Positions 42,924-52,030 of a stretch of 64,000 bases of DNA are shown here, one piece after another. The notes beneath the pieces were generated by a model, which had not been told where the DNA came from, made no database searches, and saw only the letters and a list, made by a program, of their open reading frames with translations. Made by a program: the position numbers and the translations under genes. Each line of letters begins with the position of its first letter. Within the stretch, counting starts at the first letter, position 1. This stretch comes from Nocardia brasiliensis IFM 10847 (GTDB lineage Bacteria > Actinomycetota > Actinomycetes > Mycobacteriales > Mycobacteriaceae): positions 1 through 64,000 of the forward strand of contig NZ_BAUA01000104.1 of the NCBI RefSeq assembly GCF_000710915.1, read 5' to 3'.

Positions 42924-44209
42924 CGGTGTCCAGCATGCTGGACACCTCGACGAACTCCCGCTCTGTCTCGCTCGGCCGTTCCGGTCCGAGCCGTTGGCGC
43001 CGTGGCATCGTGGCGGCGTCCAAACAGAGTGCGTACGAGGGCGCGTCCGACCGCATCCTGCGGCGCTTCGGCTTGGCGATCGGCATCGCCGGCGTGATCG
43101 TCGCGGTGGTGGAGTTGCCGGAGATCGCCGGGCAGAGCCGGTTTCTCGATGCCGGTTGGACCATCGTCACGATGGTGCTCGCCTTCGGGCTGTTCCCGGT
43201 GCTCGCCGTGGTGTCGATCAGCCTGAGCAGACAGATGATTCAGCTGGTCGCCGGTGCGGCCGCGGTGAGCTTCCTCGCGGCGCTCGTGGTGATTCCGCTC
43301 TCGTATCCACATCCCGCGCCGGACGTGAGTTCGGTGTGGTTGTACCGGGTGCTCGCGCTCGGCGTGCTCGCGGCCGTGCTCGCCTGGCGGCCGCTGCCCG
43401 CCGTCACGTATCTGGTGGTCGGCTCCGCGGTGGCGTCGTTGTCGAACGGGCTGGTGGTGCCGCACACGACGCCATTGGTGTGGGCGGGTGACTTCGTCCG
43501 CGCGGCGGGACTGTGCGCGCTGTTCCTGTGGTGTGCCATCTACGCCAAGGCGGCGGCCGACCGGGTGGATCGGGAGTCGGCGATCGAGAGCAGGCGCGCG
43601 GCCGCCGTGGCCGGCGCCGCGGCGCGCGATCGGGAACGCGCCCGCTTCGCCGCGCTGATCCACGATGCCGTGCTGTCCACGCTGCTCGACGCGTCCCGCG
43701 CGGGCACGGATTCGCCGGTGCTGCGCAGGCAGGCCGAGCAGACCCTCGAACAGCTCGACGAATGCCGGGTCGGCGAGGTGGAACCGAATCGGTTGGACGC
43801 GCAGTCGGCCACCGGCTTCCTGCGCTCGGCCGTGCACGAGGTGAACGCGGGCATCCGTTTCACCGCGCGGCGCTGGTCCGGCTTCGACGATCTGCGGCTG
43901 CCGGTCGACGCCGCGGGCACCATCGCCGCCGCGCTCACCGAGGCGGTGCGCAACAGCCTGCGGCACGCCACCGTGCCGGGCCGCGAGGTGCAGCGCACGG
44001 TGACGGTGACCATCAGCGCCGGCGGCATCCGGGTCGTATTCCGGGACGACGGAGCGGGTTTCGACATGAGCCAGGTGCCGGCCGATCGGCTCGGCATCTC
44101 GGTGAGCATCCTGGGCCGAATGCGCCAGCTCGCCGGTGGCGCGGGCTTCGTGGAATCGCAACCAGGTGAAGGCACCACGGTGACCCTGGTGTGGGGTAGC
44201 GATGGCTGA
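42920..44209 (+). CDS. Sensor histidine kinase (second gene of the triad)
   Basis: A 429-residue membrane kinase. Residues about 50-205 contain six or so helices (GLAIGIAGVIVAVVELPEIA; GWTIVTMVLAFGLFPVLAVV; AAAVSFLAALVVIPLSYPHP). A coiled linker leads to RARFAALIHDAVLSTLLDAS, where His before Asp is the likely phospho-acceptor. ATP-binding boxes: ALTEAVRNSLRHATVPGRE (N-box), VVFRDDGAGFDMSQVPADRL, and EGTTVTLVWGS. ATG 42920 overlaps the regulator stop; GTG 42887 is a possible earlier start. The gene overlaps the next by eight bases. Confidence 0.9.
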   Translation: MTVSSMLDTSTNSRSVSLGRSGPSRWRRGIVAASKQSAYEGASDRILRRFGLAIGIAGVIVAVVELPEIAGQSRFLDAGWTIVTMVLAFGLFPVLAVVSISLSRQMIQLVAGAAAVSFLAALVVIPLSYPHPAPDVSSVWLYRVLALGVLAAVLAWRPLPAVTYLVVGSAVASLSNGLVVPHTTPLVWAGDFVRAAGLCALFLWCAIYAKAAADRVDRESAIESRRAAAVAGAAARDRERARFAALIHDAVLSTLLDASRAGTDSPVLRRQAEQTLEQLDECRVGEVEPNRLDAQSATGFLRSAVHEVNAGIRFTARRWSGFDDLRLPVDAAGTIAAALTEAVRNSLRHATVPGREVQRTVTVTISAGGIRVVFRDDGAGFDMSQVPADRLGISVSILGRMRQLAGGAGFVESQPGEGTTVTLVWGSDG

Positions 44210-45221
44210 CACCGACGCCGAATTCGGCCTGCGCGATCTGCTCGGGCTGCGGGATCCGGCGGCGGGACTGTTCCTGCTGATCCTGCAGGCGACCATCGTG
44301 CTGTACATGGTGCGCAATTTCAGTGAGTCGCCGCTGATTCCGGCGGCCGCGGCGCTGGCGCTGCTGGCCGCGGCGGGCGTGCTGGTGCTGGTGATTCCGG
44401 TGGATCCGCTGCCGTGGCCGGCGACCGTGTTCGTGGCGGCGTCCGGTCCGCTGGCGACCTTGCTCACCTCGTTCGAGGTGGAGCAGAACTGGTCCAAGCA
44501 GGTGTGGACGGCGTTCGCGTCGTCCTATGTGCTGGCGGTGCTGGTGTTGCGCGGCAGGCTCGGCGCGGCCTGGCTGGGGGTCGGCGGTGTCGCGGTCGTG
44601 ATCGCGACGGTCGGCGTGCTCAACGGGGTGCGCGGCGGGGTGATCGCCGGGGCGATCGTGCCCATCTCGACGGTGGCGGGGGTGTCGCTGTTCGCGGTGA
44701 TCATGCGGCCCACCCAGCGCTCGCTGCGGTTGCTGCGCGAGGAATCGACGATGCGCGCCGCCGCCGAGGCGACGATGGCCGCCGAGAACGGCGAACGCGA
44801 CCGCCAGCTGGCCCGGCTCGACAAGGTCGCCCGGCCGATCCTCGAGCGCATTGCCGACGGCGTCGAACTCACCGCGGCCGAACGCGAACAGTGCAGGCTG
44901 CTGGAAGCCGAACTGCGCGACGGACTGCGCGCCCCGCAACTGGTCACCGACGAGCTCAGCAGTGCCGCGCGCGGTGCGCGTTCGCGCGGGGTCGAGGTGG
45001 TGCTGCTCGACGACGGCGGTTTCGCCGGGGTGCCGCGCTGGGTCCGGCAGCAGGTGATCGAGGCCGCGACAAAGGAATTGGACGCCGCCAACGCGGGGTC
45101 GGTCACGGTGCGGGTCCTGCCCATGGGCCGGCGCATCCTCGCGACCATCCTCGCCAACGCTCCCGAACAGGACCGTCGCACCGAGATCGACGCCGCGGGC
45201 AGCATCAAGGTGTCCACCTAG
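44202..45221 (+). CDS. Kinase-like membrane protein lacking catalytic motifs (third gene of the triad)
   Basis: A 339-residue protein overlapping the kinase gene. Five or six N-terminal helices (FLLILQATIVLYMVRNFSES; PLIPAAAALALLAAAGVLVL; GVGGVAVVIATVGVLNGVRG) lead to a coiled segment (RSLRLLREESTMRAAAEATM) and an alpha/beta domain (RQLARLDKVARPILERIADG, LLEAELRDGLRAPQLVTDEL, GVEVVLLDDGGFAGVPRWVR). The order mimics a histidine kinase but has no phospho-acceptor His, no N-box and no glycine boxes. It may modulate the neighbouring kinase by heterodimerising or act as an accessory sensor. Function not established. Confidence 0.8.
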   Translation: MADTDAEFGLRDLLGLRDPAAGLFLLILQATIVLYMVRNFSESPLIPAAAALALLAAAGVLVLVIPVDPLPWPATVFVAASGPLATLLTSFEVEQNWSKQVWTAFASSYVLAVLVLRGRLGAAWLGVGGVAVVIATVGVLNGVRGGVIAGAIVPISTVAGVSLFAVIMRPTQRSLRLLREESTMRAAAEATMAAENGERDRQLARLDKVARPILERIADGVELTAAEREQCRLLEAELRDGLRAPQLVTDELSSAARGARSRGVEVVLLDDGGFAGVPRWVRQQVIEAATKELDAANAGSVTVRVLPMGRRILATILANAPEQDRRTEIDAAGSIKVST

Positions 45222-45279
45222 GACCTCCGGACCGGACTGGTCCGGCGAAGTTGTCGGTGGGTCATGGCATTGTTCGGGT

Positions 45280-46479
45280 ATGCGGAAGATCAGTGCGGGG
45301 GCGGCTCGGCGGATCGCGCTGGGCGCGCAGGGGTTCGCGGCGCGCAAGCCCGCCCGGACCACTCGCCGCGCGGTGCTCGGGGTGCTGGACAAAACGCAAG
45401 TGCTGCAACTGGATTCGGTATCGGCCGTGGTGCGTGCGCACTATGCGCCGGTGTTCAGCCGGATCGGCGCCTACGACCGGTCGCTGCTCGACGAGGCGGC
45501 CTGGCGCGACAGCGCGCGCCGCCCGCGGCGCCTGGTGGAGTACTGGGCGCACGAGGCGGCGCTGATCCCGGTCGAGGACTGGCCGCTGATGCGCTGGCGG
45601 ATGGCGCAATTCGCGCGCGGCCGCTGGGCGGGCATGCGCCAGGTGGTCGACCGCAACCCCACGCTCGGGCGCGACATCCTGGACGTGATCCGTGAGGTCG
45701 GCGCGTGTACGGCGGGTGAGGTCGAACGGCACCTGGAACTCGACAAGCCTCGCGCCAAGGGCTCCTGGTGGAACCTCAGCGACACCAAGATGATCTGCGA
45801 GCAGTTGTTCGCGGCGGGGGAGCTCTCGGTGGGCAAGCGCGTCGCCTTCGCCCGGCACTACGACCTGACCGAGCGGGTGATCCCGCCGGATGTGCTGGCG
45901 CGCAACGTCTCCGAGGAGGACGCGATCCGGGAACTGGTACTGCGCGCGGCCACCGCGCACGGCATCGGCACCGAGACCGACCTGCGCGATTACTACCGCC
46001 TGCACCGCAAGCAGACCGAGCCCGCCATCACCGACCTGATCGACGCGGGCGAGCTGGCCGAGGTCGCGGTGGAAGGCTGGGACAAGCCCGGCTACCTGCG
46101 GGCCGGCACGCCGATGCCGCGCCGGATCGAAGGGTCGGCGCTGCTGTGCCCGTTCGATCCGCTGATCTTCTTCCGCCCGCGCACCGAGCGGCTCTTCGAT
46201 TTCCACTATCGGATCGAGATCTACACTCCGGAACCCAAACGGGTACACGGCTATTACGTCTTCCCGTTCCTGTTGAACGGTGAGCTGGTCGGCCGGGTCG
46301 ACCTGCGCGCCGAACGCGCGGCCGGGCGGCTGTCCGTCCCGGCCGCCTTCGCCGAGCCCGGCCACGACACCCCGGCGACCGCCTTCGCGCTCACCGAGGC
46401 GTTGCGCGATATGGCCGACTGGCTCGAGCTCGACAAGGTGGTCATCGGCGATCGAGGAAATCTCGCGCCGCTGCTCTAG
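45280..46479 (+). CDS. YcaQ/AlkX-type DNA glycosylase, winged-helix family
   Basis: A 399-residue member of the HTH_42/YcaQ family, glycosylases that unhook interstrand crosslinks and remove bulky N7-alkylguanines. The catalytic QxD-type motif is TQVLQLDSVSAVVRAHYAPV. Further conserved parts: SLLDEAAWRDSARRPRRLVE, YWAHEAALIPVEDWPLMRWR and LCPFDPLIFFRPRTERLFDF, with C-terminal ALTEALRDMADWLELDKVVI. ATG 45280. Convergent with the HicB-like gene. Repair of alkylation damage is the expected role. Confidence 0.88.
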   Translation: MRKISAGAARRIALGAQGFAARKPARTTRRAVLGVLDKTQVLQLDSVSAVVRAHYAPVFSRIGAYDRSLLDEAAWRDSARRPRRLVEYWAHEAALIPVEDWPLMRWRMAQFARGRWAGMRQVVDRNPTLGRDILDVIREVGACTAGEVERHLELDKPRAKGSWWNLSDTKMICEQLFAAGELSVGKRVAFARHYDLTERVIPPDVLARNVSEEDAIRELVLRAATAHGIGTETDLRDYYRLHRKQTEPAITDLIDAGELAEVAVEGWDKPGYLRAGTPMPRRIEGSALLCPFDPLIFFRPRTERLFDFHYRIEIYTPEPKRVHGYYVFPFLLNGELVGRVDLRAERAAGRLSVPAAFAEPGHDTPATAFALTEALRDMADWLELDKVVIGDRGNLAPLL

Positions 46480-46488
46480 CGAACAGGC

Positions 46489-46932
46489 TCAGGAGTCGCG
46501 CTTGGGGCCGTAGCCGCGCATCTGGTCGCGCAGCGCGCCGGAAACCGCGCTGGACAGCCAGGAATTGAGCGACTGGCCGCTCTGCGCGGCGGCCTCCTCG
46601 GCGCGGGACTTCATCTGTTCGACGAGGCGCAGCGTGACGCGGCTGATATCGCCGGTCATCTCCTCGAAGCTCGGATGCTCGTCGGCGGATGACGTCTTGC
46701 GCAGGTCGACCTTGGCGTCGGTGCCGTCGAAGGACAGGTGCACGCTGCGATCGCCCAGTTCGGTGCTGATCTCGGCGGCGAGGTCGGACAGGGCGGCAAG
46801 CAACACCAGCCGCGCCGAACTCTCCGTCGCCGCGGCCAACGCCGCCGCGGTGGCCTGGGTTTTCTCGTCGCCGAGGGCGGCGGCCGCGACCAGGTCCGTG
46901 CGCAGGCGAGCGGTGTACTTGTTCAGATCCAT
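46489..46932 (-). CDS. HicB-like small protein
   Basis: A 147-residue protein with an N-terminal mixed domain (MDLNKYTARLRTDLVAAAAL ... TSSADEHPSFEEMTGDISRV) and a C-terminal ribbon-helix-helix-like segment (QSGQSLNSWLSSAVSGALRD), as in HicB-type antitoxins. No HicA toxin gene is next to it, so it is an orphan, possibly acting as a DNA-binding regulator. ATG 46932 is chosen; the frame extends upstream. Convergent with the YcaQ-type gene. Confidence 0.72.
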   Translation of the reverse strand: MDLNKYTARLRTDLVAAAALGDEKTQATAAALAAATESSARLVLLAALSDLAAEISTELGDRSVHLSFDGTDAKVDLRKTSSADEHPSFEEMTGDISRVTLRLVEQMKSRAEEAAAQSGQSLNSWLSSAVSGALRDQMRGYGPKRDS

Positions 46933-47079
46933 GACATCAGTGTGACGCCATATGTGATGTCCGGCAAGGACAAGAATGGCATCACCATGACGGAATAGGG
47001 GCGGGATCACCCGACAGGCCGGTCAGTTCGGAGACGACGGTGTCGAGGGCGTTATCCCGACCGGGTAGCCTTTCTGACC

Positions 47080-47988
47080 ATGACGAACGGTAATTCGACG
47101 CAAACCGAGCTGAGTGCGTCCGGCACAGTTGGTGTCGCGATGGTGACTCCCTTCAGTGCCGACGGCAAGCTCGACGTCGATGCCGGAGTCGCCCTCGCGT
47201 CACACCTGATCGATCGCGGTGTCGATCTGCTCGCGATCTCCGGGACCACGGGCGAATCACCGACCACCACCGAATCGGAGAAGGCGGATCTGCTGCGCGC
47301 CGTCGTCGACGCGGTCGGCACGCGCGCCACCGTGATCGCGGGCGCGGGCACCTACGACACCGCCCACTCGATCGAGTTGGCGCGCAACGCGCAACGGGCC
47401 GGCGCCCACGGCCTGCTCGTGGTCACGCCCTATTACTCGCGTCCCTCGCAGGAGGGTCTGCTCGCGCACTTCACCGCGGTCGCCGATGCCACCGACCTGC
47501 CGGTCACCCTGTACGACATTCCGCCGCGCTCGGTGGTGCCGATCGCCACGGACACCCTGCGCCGCCTGGCCGAGCATCCGCGGATCGTCGCGGTGAAGGA
47601 CGCCAAGGGCGATATCAATGCGGGCGCCGACCTCATCGCGAACACCGGCCTGGCCTTCTACTCCGGCGACGACACGCTGAACCTGCCCTGGCTCTCGGTC
47701 GGCGCGACCGGATTCATCAGCGTCATCGGGCATCTGGTGCCCGAGCGGCTGCGCGAGCTGCTGACCGCCTACACCGCCGGTGACGTGGTGCGCGCCCGCG
47801 ATATCAACGCGAGCCTGGTGCCGTTGAACGCCGCGATGTTCCGCCTGGGCGGTGTCGCGATGAGCAAGGCAGGTCTGCACCTGCTCGGCATCGAGGTGGG
47901 TGAGCCACGGTTACCGCAATTGATGCCGTCACCGGAACAACTCGAGGTCCTGGCTGCTGATCTGCGGACGGCAGGGGTGCTGGCATGA
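47080..47988 (+). CDS. dapA: 4-hydroxy-tetrahydrodipicolinate synthase
   Basis: Condenses pyruvate with aspartate semialdehyde in the lysine/diaminopimelate pathway. The 302-residue barrel shows LLAISGTTGESPTTTESEKA, VVTPYYSRPSQEGLLAHF (active-site Tyr), VTLYDIPPRSVVPIATD, the Schiff-base Lys in HPRIVAVKDAKGDINAGADL, and GATGFISVIGHLVPER. ATG 47080. Its stop overlaps rnj by four bases, as in mycobacteria (Rv2753c-Rv2752c). Confidence 0.98.
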   Translation: MTNGNSTQTELSASGTVGVAMVTPFSADGKLDVDAGVALASHLIDRGVDLLAISGTTGESPTTTESEKADLLRAVVDAVGTRATVIAGAGTYDTAHSIELARNAQRAGAHGLLVVTPYYSRPSQEGLLAHFTAVADATDLPVTLYDIPPRSVVPIATDTLRRLAEHPRIVAVKDAKGDINAGADLIANTGLAFYSGDDTLNLPWLSVGATGFISVIGHLVPERLRELLTAYTAGDVVRARDINASLVPLNAAMFRLGGVAMSKAGLHLLGIEVGEPRLPQLMPSPEQLEVLAADLRTAGVLA

Positions 47989-50021
47989 GCGAACCGCTAG
48001 CTCGTCGTCCGCGTCGTACTGCCAGCCGGGCCGCCGGTGCGCCCGCGCCGGCGCCGCCGCCCGCTCCGGTCGAAAAGTCTGCTGCGGCACCGGAAGTCAC
48101 CGAGGTGGTCGAGGTGACCGAGGTGGTCACCGAGAAGTCGGTGCGCACCGGCGACGCCGAACGGACCGAGCGCTCGGCCACCGTGCAGGCGAAGAAGTCC
48201 GCCCCGGCGAAGAAGGCAGCGCGCGCCGAGGCGCCGCAGCACAATCAGCAGGCCAAGAAGTCCGGTCGTGGCCGTCAGCAGTCCGGTCGCGGTCGCGGCG
48301 AACAGTCGGCGCCGCAGCAGGACCCGCGGGCCATCACGCCCGCGCACGACCGGCTCGGCACGCCGCCGAAGCTGCCGAAGAACGGCCTGCGCGTCTTCGC
48401 GCTGGGCGGGATCGGCGAAATCGGGCGCAACATGACCGTTTTCGAGTACGGCGGCAAGCTGCTCATCGTCGACTGCGGTGTGCTGTTCCCGGAGGATCAG
48501 CAGCCCGGTGTCGACCTGATCCTGCCCGATTTCCGGCCCATCGAGCATCGGATGGCCGATGTGGTGGCCGTGGTGCTCACGCACGGCCACGAGGATCACA
48601 TCGGCGCGGTGCCGTTCCTGCTGCGGCTGCGCTCCGATATTCCGGTGGTCGGCTCCAAGTTCACCCTCGCACTGGTCGCGGCCAAGTGCCGGGAGCACCG
48701 GCAGCAGCCGAAGCTGGTCGAGGTCGTCGAGGGCCAGCACACCGATCACGGACCGTTCGCCTGTGAGTTCTTCGCCGTGAACCACTCCATCCCGGACGCG
48801 CTGGCCGTGGCCATCCGCACGCCGGCGGGGGTGGCGTTGCACACCGGCGATATCAAGCTCGACCAGCTGCCGCTCGACGGCAGGCTCACCGACCTGGCCG
48901 GGTTCTCCCGGCTCGGGGACGAGGGCGTCGATTTGTTCCTGGTGGACTCCACCAATGCCGAGGTGCCCGGCTTCGTCACGCCGGAACGCGAGATCGGCGG
49001 CGTGCTCGACACGGTGATCGGCAAGGCGCGCAACCGGGTGATCGTCGCGTCCTTCGCCAGCCACGTGCACCGCATCCAGCAGGTGGTCGACGTCGCGCAG
49101 AAGTACGGCAGGCGGGTGTGTTTCGTCGGCCGCTCGATGGTCCGCAACATGCAGATCGCGCAGGATCTGGGCTATCTGACCGTGCCGGACAACATCGTCG
49201 TGGAGCTCGACCAGGCCGCGACGCTGCCCGGCGACCGGCTGGTGCTGATCTCCACCGGTTCGCAGGGCGAGCCGCTCTCGGCGCTGTCCCGGATGGCGCG
49301 CGGCGATCACCGCCAGATCAACATCCGCGAGGACGACCTGGTGGTGCTGGCCTCCTCGCTCATCCCGGGCAACGAGAACTCGGTGTTCGCCGTGGTCAAC
49401 GGCCTGGCCAGGCTGGGCGCCACGGTGATCACGCAGCAGAACGCCAAGGTGCACGTGTCCGGGCACGCCTCCGCCGGCGAGCTGCTCTACCTGTACAACG
49501 CGGTGCGGCCGACGAACGCCATGCCGGTGCACGGCGAATGGCGGCATCTGCGCGCCAACGCCGCGCTCGCCATCGCGACCGGGGTACCGGAGGATCGGGT
49601 CATGCTCGCCGAGGACGGCGTGGTGGTGGACCTGGTCGACGGCATCGCGAGCATCGTCGGGCGGGTACCGGTCGGGCACGTGTACGTCGACGGCCTGTCG
49701 GTCGGCGATGTCGGCGAGTCGACGCTCTCCGATCGCCTGGTGCTCGGCGAGGGCGGGTTCATCTCGATCACCGTCGCGATCGACGAGACCACCGGCAAGG
49801 CGGTCAGCCCGCCTGAACTCAGTGGTCGCGGCTTCTCCGACGATCCGACCGCGCTGTCGGACGCGGCCCAACTCGTCGAGGCCGAGCTGTTGCGCCTGGC
49901 GACCGAGGGCGTCACCGATACGCATCGGATCGCGCAGAGCGTACGGCGCGTGGTCGGGCGCTGGGTGGCCGACACCTACCGCCGCCGCCCGATGATCGTG
50001 CCGACCGTCATCGGCGTCTGA
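47985..50021 (+). CDS. rnj: Ribonuclease J
   Basis: Endo- and 5'-3' exoribonuclease of the metallo-beta-lactamase/beta-CASP family. A basic Ala/Lys-rich extension of about 125 residues, typical of actinobacteria, precedes the core. Catalytic motif: VVLTHGHEDHIGAVPFLLRL; further HTGDIKLDQLPLDG, RVIVASFASHVHRIQQVVDV, VLISTGSQGEPLSALSRMAR, and NAKVHVSGHASAGELLYLYN. C-terminal dimer domain present; full length 678. ATG 47985 overlaps dapA. A strong terminator follows the stop. Confidence 0.97.
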   Translation: MSEPLARRPRRTASRAAGAPAPAPPPAPVEKSAAAPEVTEVVEVTEVVTEKSVRTGDAERTERSATVQAKKSAPAKKAARAEAPQHNQQAKKSGRGRQQSGRGRGEQSAPQQDPRAITPAHDRLGTPPKLPKNGLRVFALGGIGEIGRNMTVFEYGGKLLIVDCGVLFPEDQQPGVDLILPDFRPIEHRMADVVAVVLTHGHEDHIGAVPFLLRLRSDIPVVGSKFTLALVAAKCREHRQQPKLVEVVEGQHTDHGPFACEFFAVNHSIPDALAVAIRTPAGVALHTGDIKLDQLPLDGRLTDLAGFSRLGDEGVDLFLVDSTNAEVPGFVTPEREIGGVLDTVIGKARNRVIVASFASHVHRIQQVVDVAQKYGRRVCFVGRSMVRNMQIAQDLGYLTVPDNIVVELDQAATLPGDRLVLISTGSQGEPLSALSRMARGDHRQINIREDDLVVLASSLIPGNENSVFAVVNGLARLGATVITQQNAKVHVSGHASAGELLYLYNAVRPTNAMPVHGEWRHLRANAALAIATGVPEDRVMLAEDGVVVDLVDGIASIVGRVPVGHVYVDGLSVGDVGESTLSDRLVLGEGGFISITVAIDETTGKAVSPPELSGRGFSDDPTALSDAAQLVEAELLRLATEGVTDTHRIAQSVRRVVGRWVADTYRRRPMIVPTVIGV

Positions 50022-50033
50022 CCCGGACACGCG

Positions 50034-50065
50034 AAAGCGCCGGTTGCCTTGGCAACCGGCGCTTT
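50034..50065 (+). terminator. Intrinsic terminator after rnj
   Basis: Perfect 15-bp stem AAAGCGCCGGTTGCC/GGCAACCGGCGCTTT (50034-50048 and 50051-50065) with a TT loop, followed by TCGTC. It lies between convergent rnj and the lipoprotein gene and could serve both. Confidence 0.9.
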
Positions 50066-50097
50066 TCGTCGTGACTCAGTTCATCCCTGGGACCAGC

Positions 50098-50664
50098 TCA
50101 TTCCTGGCACGCCGCGGATTCGATCTTCGCGCTCTTGACGATGTTGCACGCGAAGGTGTGGTCGACCTTCCATTCGCCGCCTTCGGAGACGAACGAGATG
50201 AATGCGTTGTCGACCGGCGAGCCGCCGATGGTGACCTTCGCGTCGGCCTTCACCTTGCCGTCCTGCGGTTCCTGAACGTTGGTGACCTCGACCTTGACGT
50301 CCTGCTTCTTGGCGGCGTCGACCAGGTTGGCGACCAGGTACGGATCCTGCTCGGCGGCCTGGATCCAGCTGATCTTCTCCTTGTTCGGCACAGCGGGATC
50401 GAACGCCTTGGCGAGCCGGTCGTTGAGCTGCTGCACCGACGGCTTGGCCAGGGCGGGCGAGGACGGCGTGGTCGGTGCGGAGCCGGTCTCCTTCTCACCC
50501 TTGTCGCTGCCGCCCTGTAGTTCCCCCGGCTGCGTGTCGGCGTTGGCGCTGGTGCTCGGCGACGCGTCCTTCTTGTCGTCGTTGCCCGAGGCGCAGGCGG
50601 TGAGCGTGCACGCGGCGGCGGTCAGCACGACGGCCACGGCGGTGCGGAAAGTGCGATGCTTCAC
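50098..50664 (-). CDS. Secreted lipoprotein, MTB12-like
   Basis: A 188-residue protein with signal peptide MKHRTFRTAVAVVLTAAACT and lipobox LTAC, followed by a Ser/Thr/Pro/Gly-rich linker (DDKKDASPSTSANADTQPGE). The folded domain (PSVQQLNDRLAKAFDPAVPN, KEKISWIQAAEQDPYLVANL, NAFISFVSEGGEWKVDHTFA) resembles the low-molecular-weight antigen MTB12 family of mycobacteria. Two Cys near the end may pair. ATG 50664. Function unknown; expected on the outer face of the membrane. Confidence 0.82.
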   Translation of the reverse strand: MKHRTFRTAVAVVLTAAACTLTACASGNDDKKDASPSTSANADTQPGELQGGSDKGEKETGSAPTTPSSPALAKPSVQQLNDRLAKAFDPAVPNKEKISWIQAAEQDPYLVANLVDAAKKQDVKVEVTNVQEPQDGKVKADAKVTIGGSPVDNAFISFVSEGGEWKVDHTFACNIVKSAKIESAACQE

Positions 50665-50679
50665 TGTGTTTCCCCTGAA

Positions 50680-51060
50680 TCAGCCGTGGTTGGACGTGCA
50701 GTTCCAGTGCACGATGTAGGCGTCGGAGTTGTTGTAGGACAAAGCCTTGCTCTGTGCGGACCGGCGCGAGGCGGCGTACGCCCAGCTGTAATTGCCGGTC
50801 CGGTTCGAGTACGCCACGGCCCCACACCCATTGGCGAACCACACCACGGTCTCGCAGTCGCTCGCTCCGCAGCTGCGTACCGCCCGCGCCTGCGCGGACG
50901 AGGAATCCGGGTAGTCGTAGGAGTACCCGATCAACCCGGTCGACGTCGACAACGCGATCGCACCGTAGTTGTACGGCTTGGCTTGCGCGGCGGGTGCGCT
51001 GATAGCCAGCGCGCAACCTGTCGCCGCGATCACGGCCGCACCAGTAAGAAACTTCTTCAC
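50680..51060 (-). CDS. Secreted DUF4189-type protein
   Basis: A 126-residue exported protein: signal peptide VKKFLTGAAVIAATGCALAI ... APAAQA, mature YNYGAIALSTSTGLIGYSYD. Four or so Cys in C-x-AS-D-C, ANGCGAVAY and HWNCTSN suggest two disulfides. The repeated SxxxAxxxAxxxC pattern is that of DUF4189. GTG 51060 is chosen because it gives a normal signal peptide; longer readings prepend a hydrophilic tail. Follows the MTB12-like gene on the same strand. Confidence 0.78.
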   Translation of the reverse strand: MKKFLTGAAVIAATGCALAISAPAAQAKPYNYGAIALSTSTGLIGYSYDYPDSSSAQARAVRSCGASDCETVVWFANGCGAVAYSNRTGNYSWAYAASRRSAQSKALSYNNSDAYIVHWNCTSNHG

Positions 51061-51241
51061 AGGGAATTTGCCCTTCTTCGTTTCAAGAGTCCACGACCCG
51101 ATGGACCGAGTGACAAGGTACATAGCGAACACTCATTGCGCTACCCAAGAATTCGGGGGTTCGCGTGTCCCAAATCAGAAATAGGTCCGATTCGCAATGG
51201 GCGGGGTCTCGGCCGTGGGGCGTGGTCGGTATGTTCAGCGG

Positions 51242-51865
51242 ATGAGCATGGCGCAGCGCGAACGGCAGCAGCTGGTGCAGGCGATGGCGGCGGCCGGGCC
51301 GGAGGCGCCGACGCTGTGCGGCACGTGGACGGTGCGCGACCTCGCCGCGCACCTTGTGGTGCGCGAGCGCAGGCCGGACGCGGCGCCGGGCATCCTGCTG
51401 AAACCGTTGGCCGGGTATCTCGAAGGGGTGCAGGCGAAAGCGGCCCGCAAACCATTCCCCGAGCTGCTCGACGAGGTGCGCACCGGCCCGCCGTGGTGGT
51501 CGCCGCTGCGTCCGGTGGACGCGATCGCGAACCTGTCCGAGATGTTCGTGCACCACGAGGACGTGCGCCGCGGCGCACCCGGCTGGGCGCCGCGCGAGCT
51601 GCCCGCCGCCGATGAGGCCGCGCTCTGGGCGCTGGTGCGCCGCATGGCCGTCCGGTCCTATCGCAAGGCGCCGGTGCGGGTCGTGCTCGCCACGCCGGAC
51701 GGCGAGCGGGCGACCGCCGGTGCGAAATCGGGCGGCGAGGTGACGTTGACCGGCAAACCGTCGGAACTGCTGCTGCACGCGTTCGGACGGGACGAGGTTC
51801 GATTGGCGACGACCGGCGAGCCGGAGGCGGTACGCGCCGTGCTGGGTTTGGACCGTTCCATCTGA
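51242..51865 (+). CDS. TIGR03085-type maleylpyruvate-isomerase-fold protein
   Basis: A 207-residue DinB/MDMPI-like four-helix-bundle protein: MSMAQRERQQLVQAMAAAGP, ALCGTW-like motif TLCGTWTVRDLAAHLVVRER, a metal-ligand region MFVHHEDVRRGAPG, and C-terminal GEVTLTGKPSELLLHAFGRD. It fits the TIGR03085 family of uncharacterised actinobacterial proteins. ATG 51242; the longer open frame upstream lacks conserved character. May use mycothiol as cofactor, as other family members do; not shown here. Followed by ftsK. Confidence 0.85.
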   Translation: MSMAQRERQQLVQAMAAAGPEAPTLCGTWTVRDLAAHLVVRERRPDAAPGILLKPLAGYLEGVQAKAARKPFPELLDEVRTGPPWWSPLRPVDAIANLSEMFVHHEDVRRGAPGWAPRELPAADEAALWALVRRMAVRSYRKAPVRVVLATPDGERATAGAKSGGEVTLTGKPSELLLHAFGRDEVRLATTGEPEAVRAVLGLDRSI

Positions 51866-52018
51866 TCGGACCGCTCGTCCGACACGCGGAAGCGGGCGCT
51901 GAGCGGGGGTTGTGTCCGGCCGTCCGCCATCGCCGCCGACCTGGGCATCCGCACAGTTACGTGCCGTTGTGGCGTGGGGTACCAGTGTTGCGGATGGTCT
52001 GGATGGGGCGTTTGCGGC

Positions 52019-52024
52019 TAGCCT
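52019..52024 (+). promoter_or_regulatory. -10 element of ftsK, leaderless transcript possible
   Basis: TAGCCT ends seven bases before the ATG of ftsK at 52031, placing the transcription start on or next to the start codon. No Shine-Dalgarno precedes the ATG, consistent with a leaderless message. Confidence 0.4.
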
Positions 52025-52030
52025 TGACCC

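Noticed and set aside
46489..47010. HicAB toxin-antitoxin pair
   Set aside because: Only the HicB-like protein is present; neither neighbour is a HicA-type toxin.
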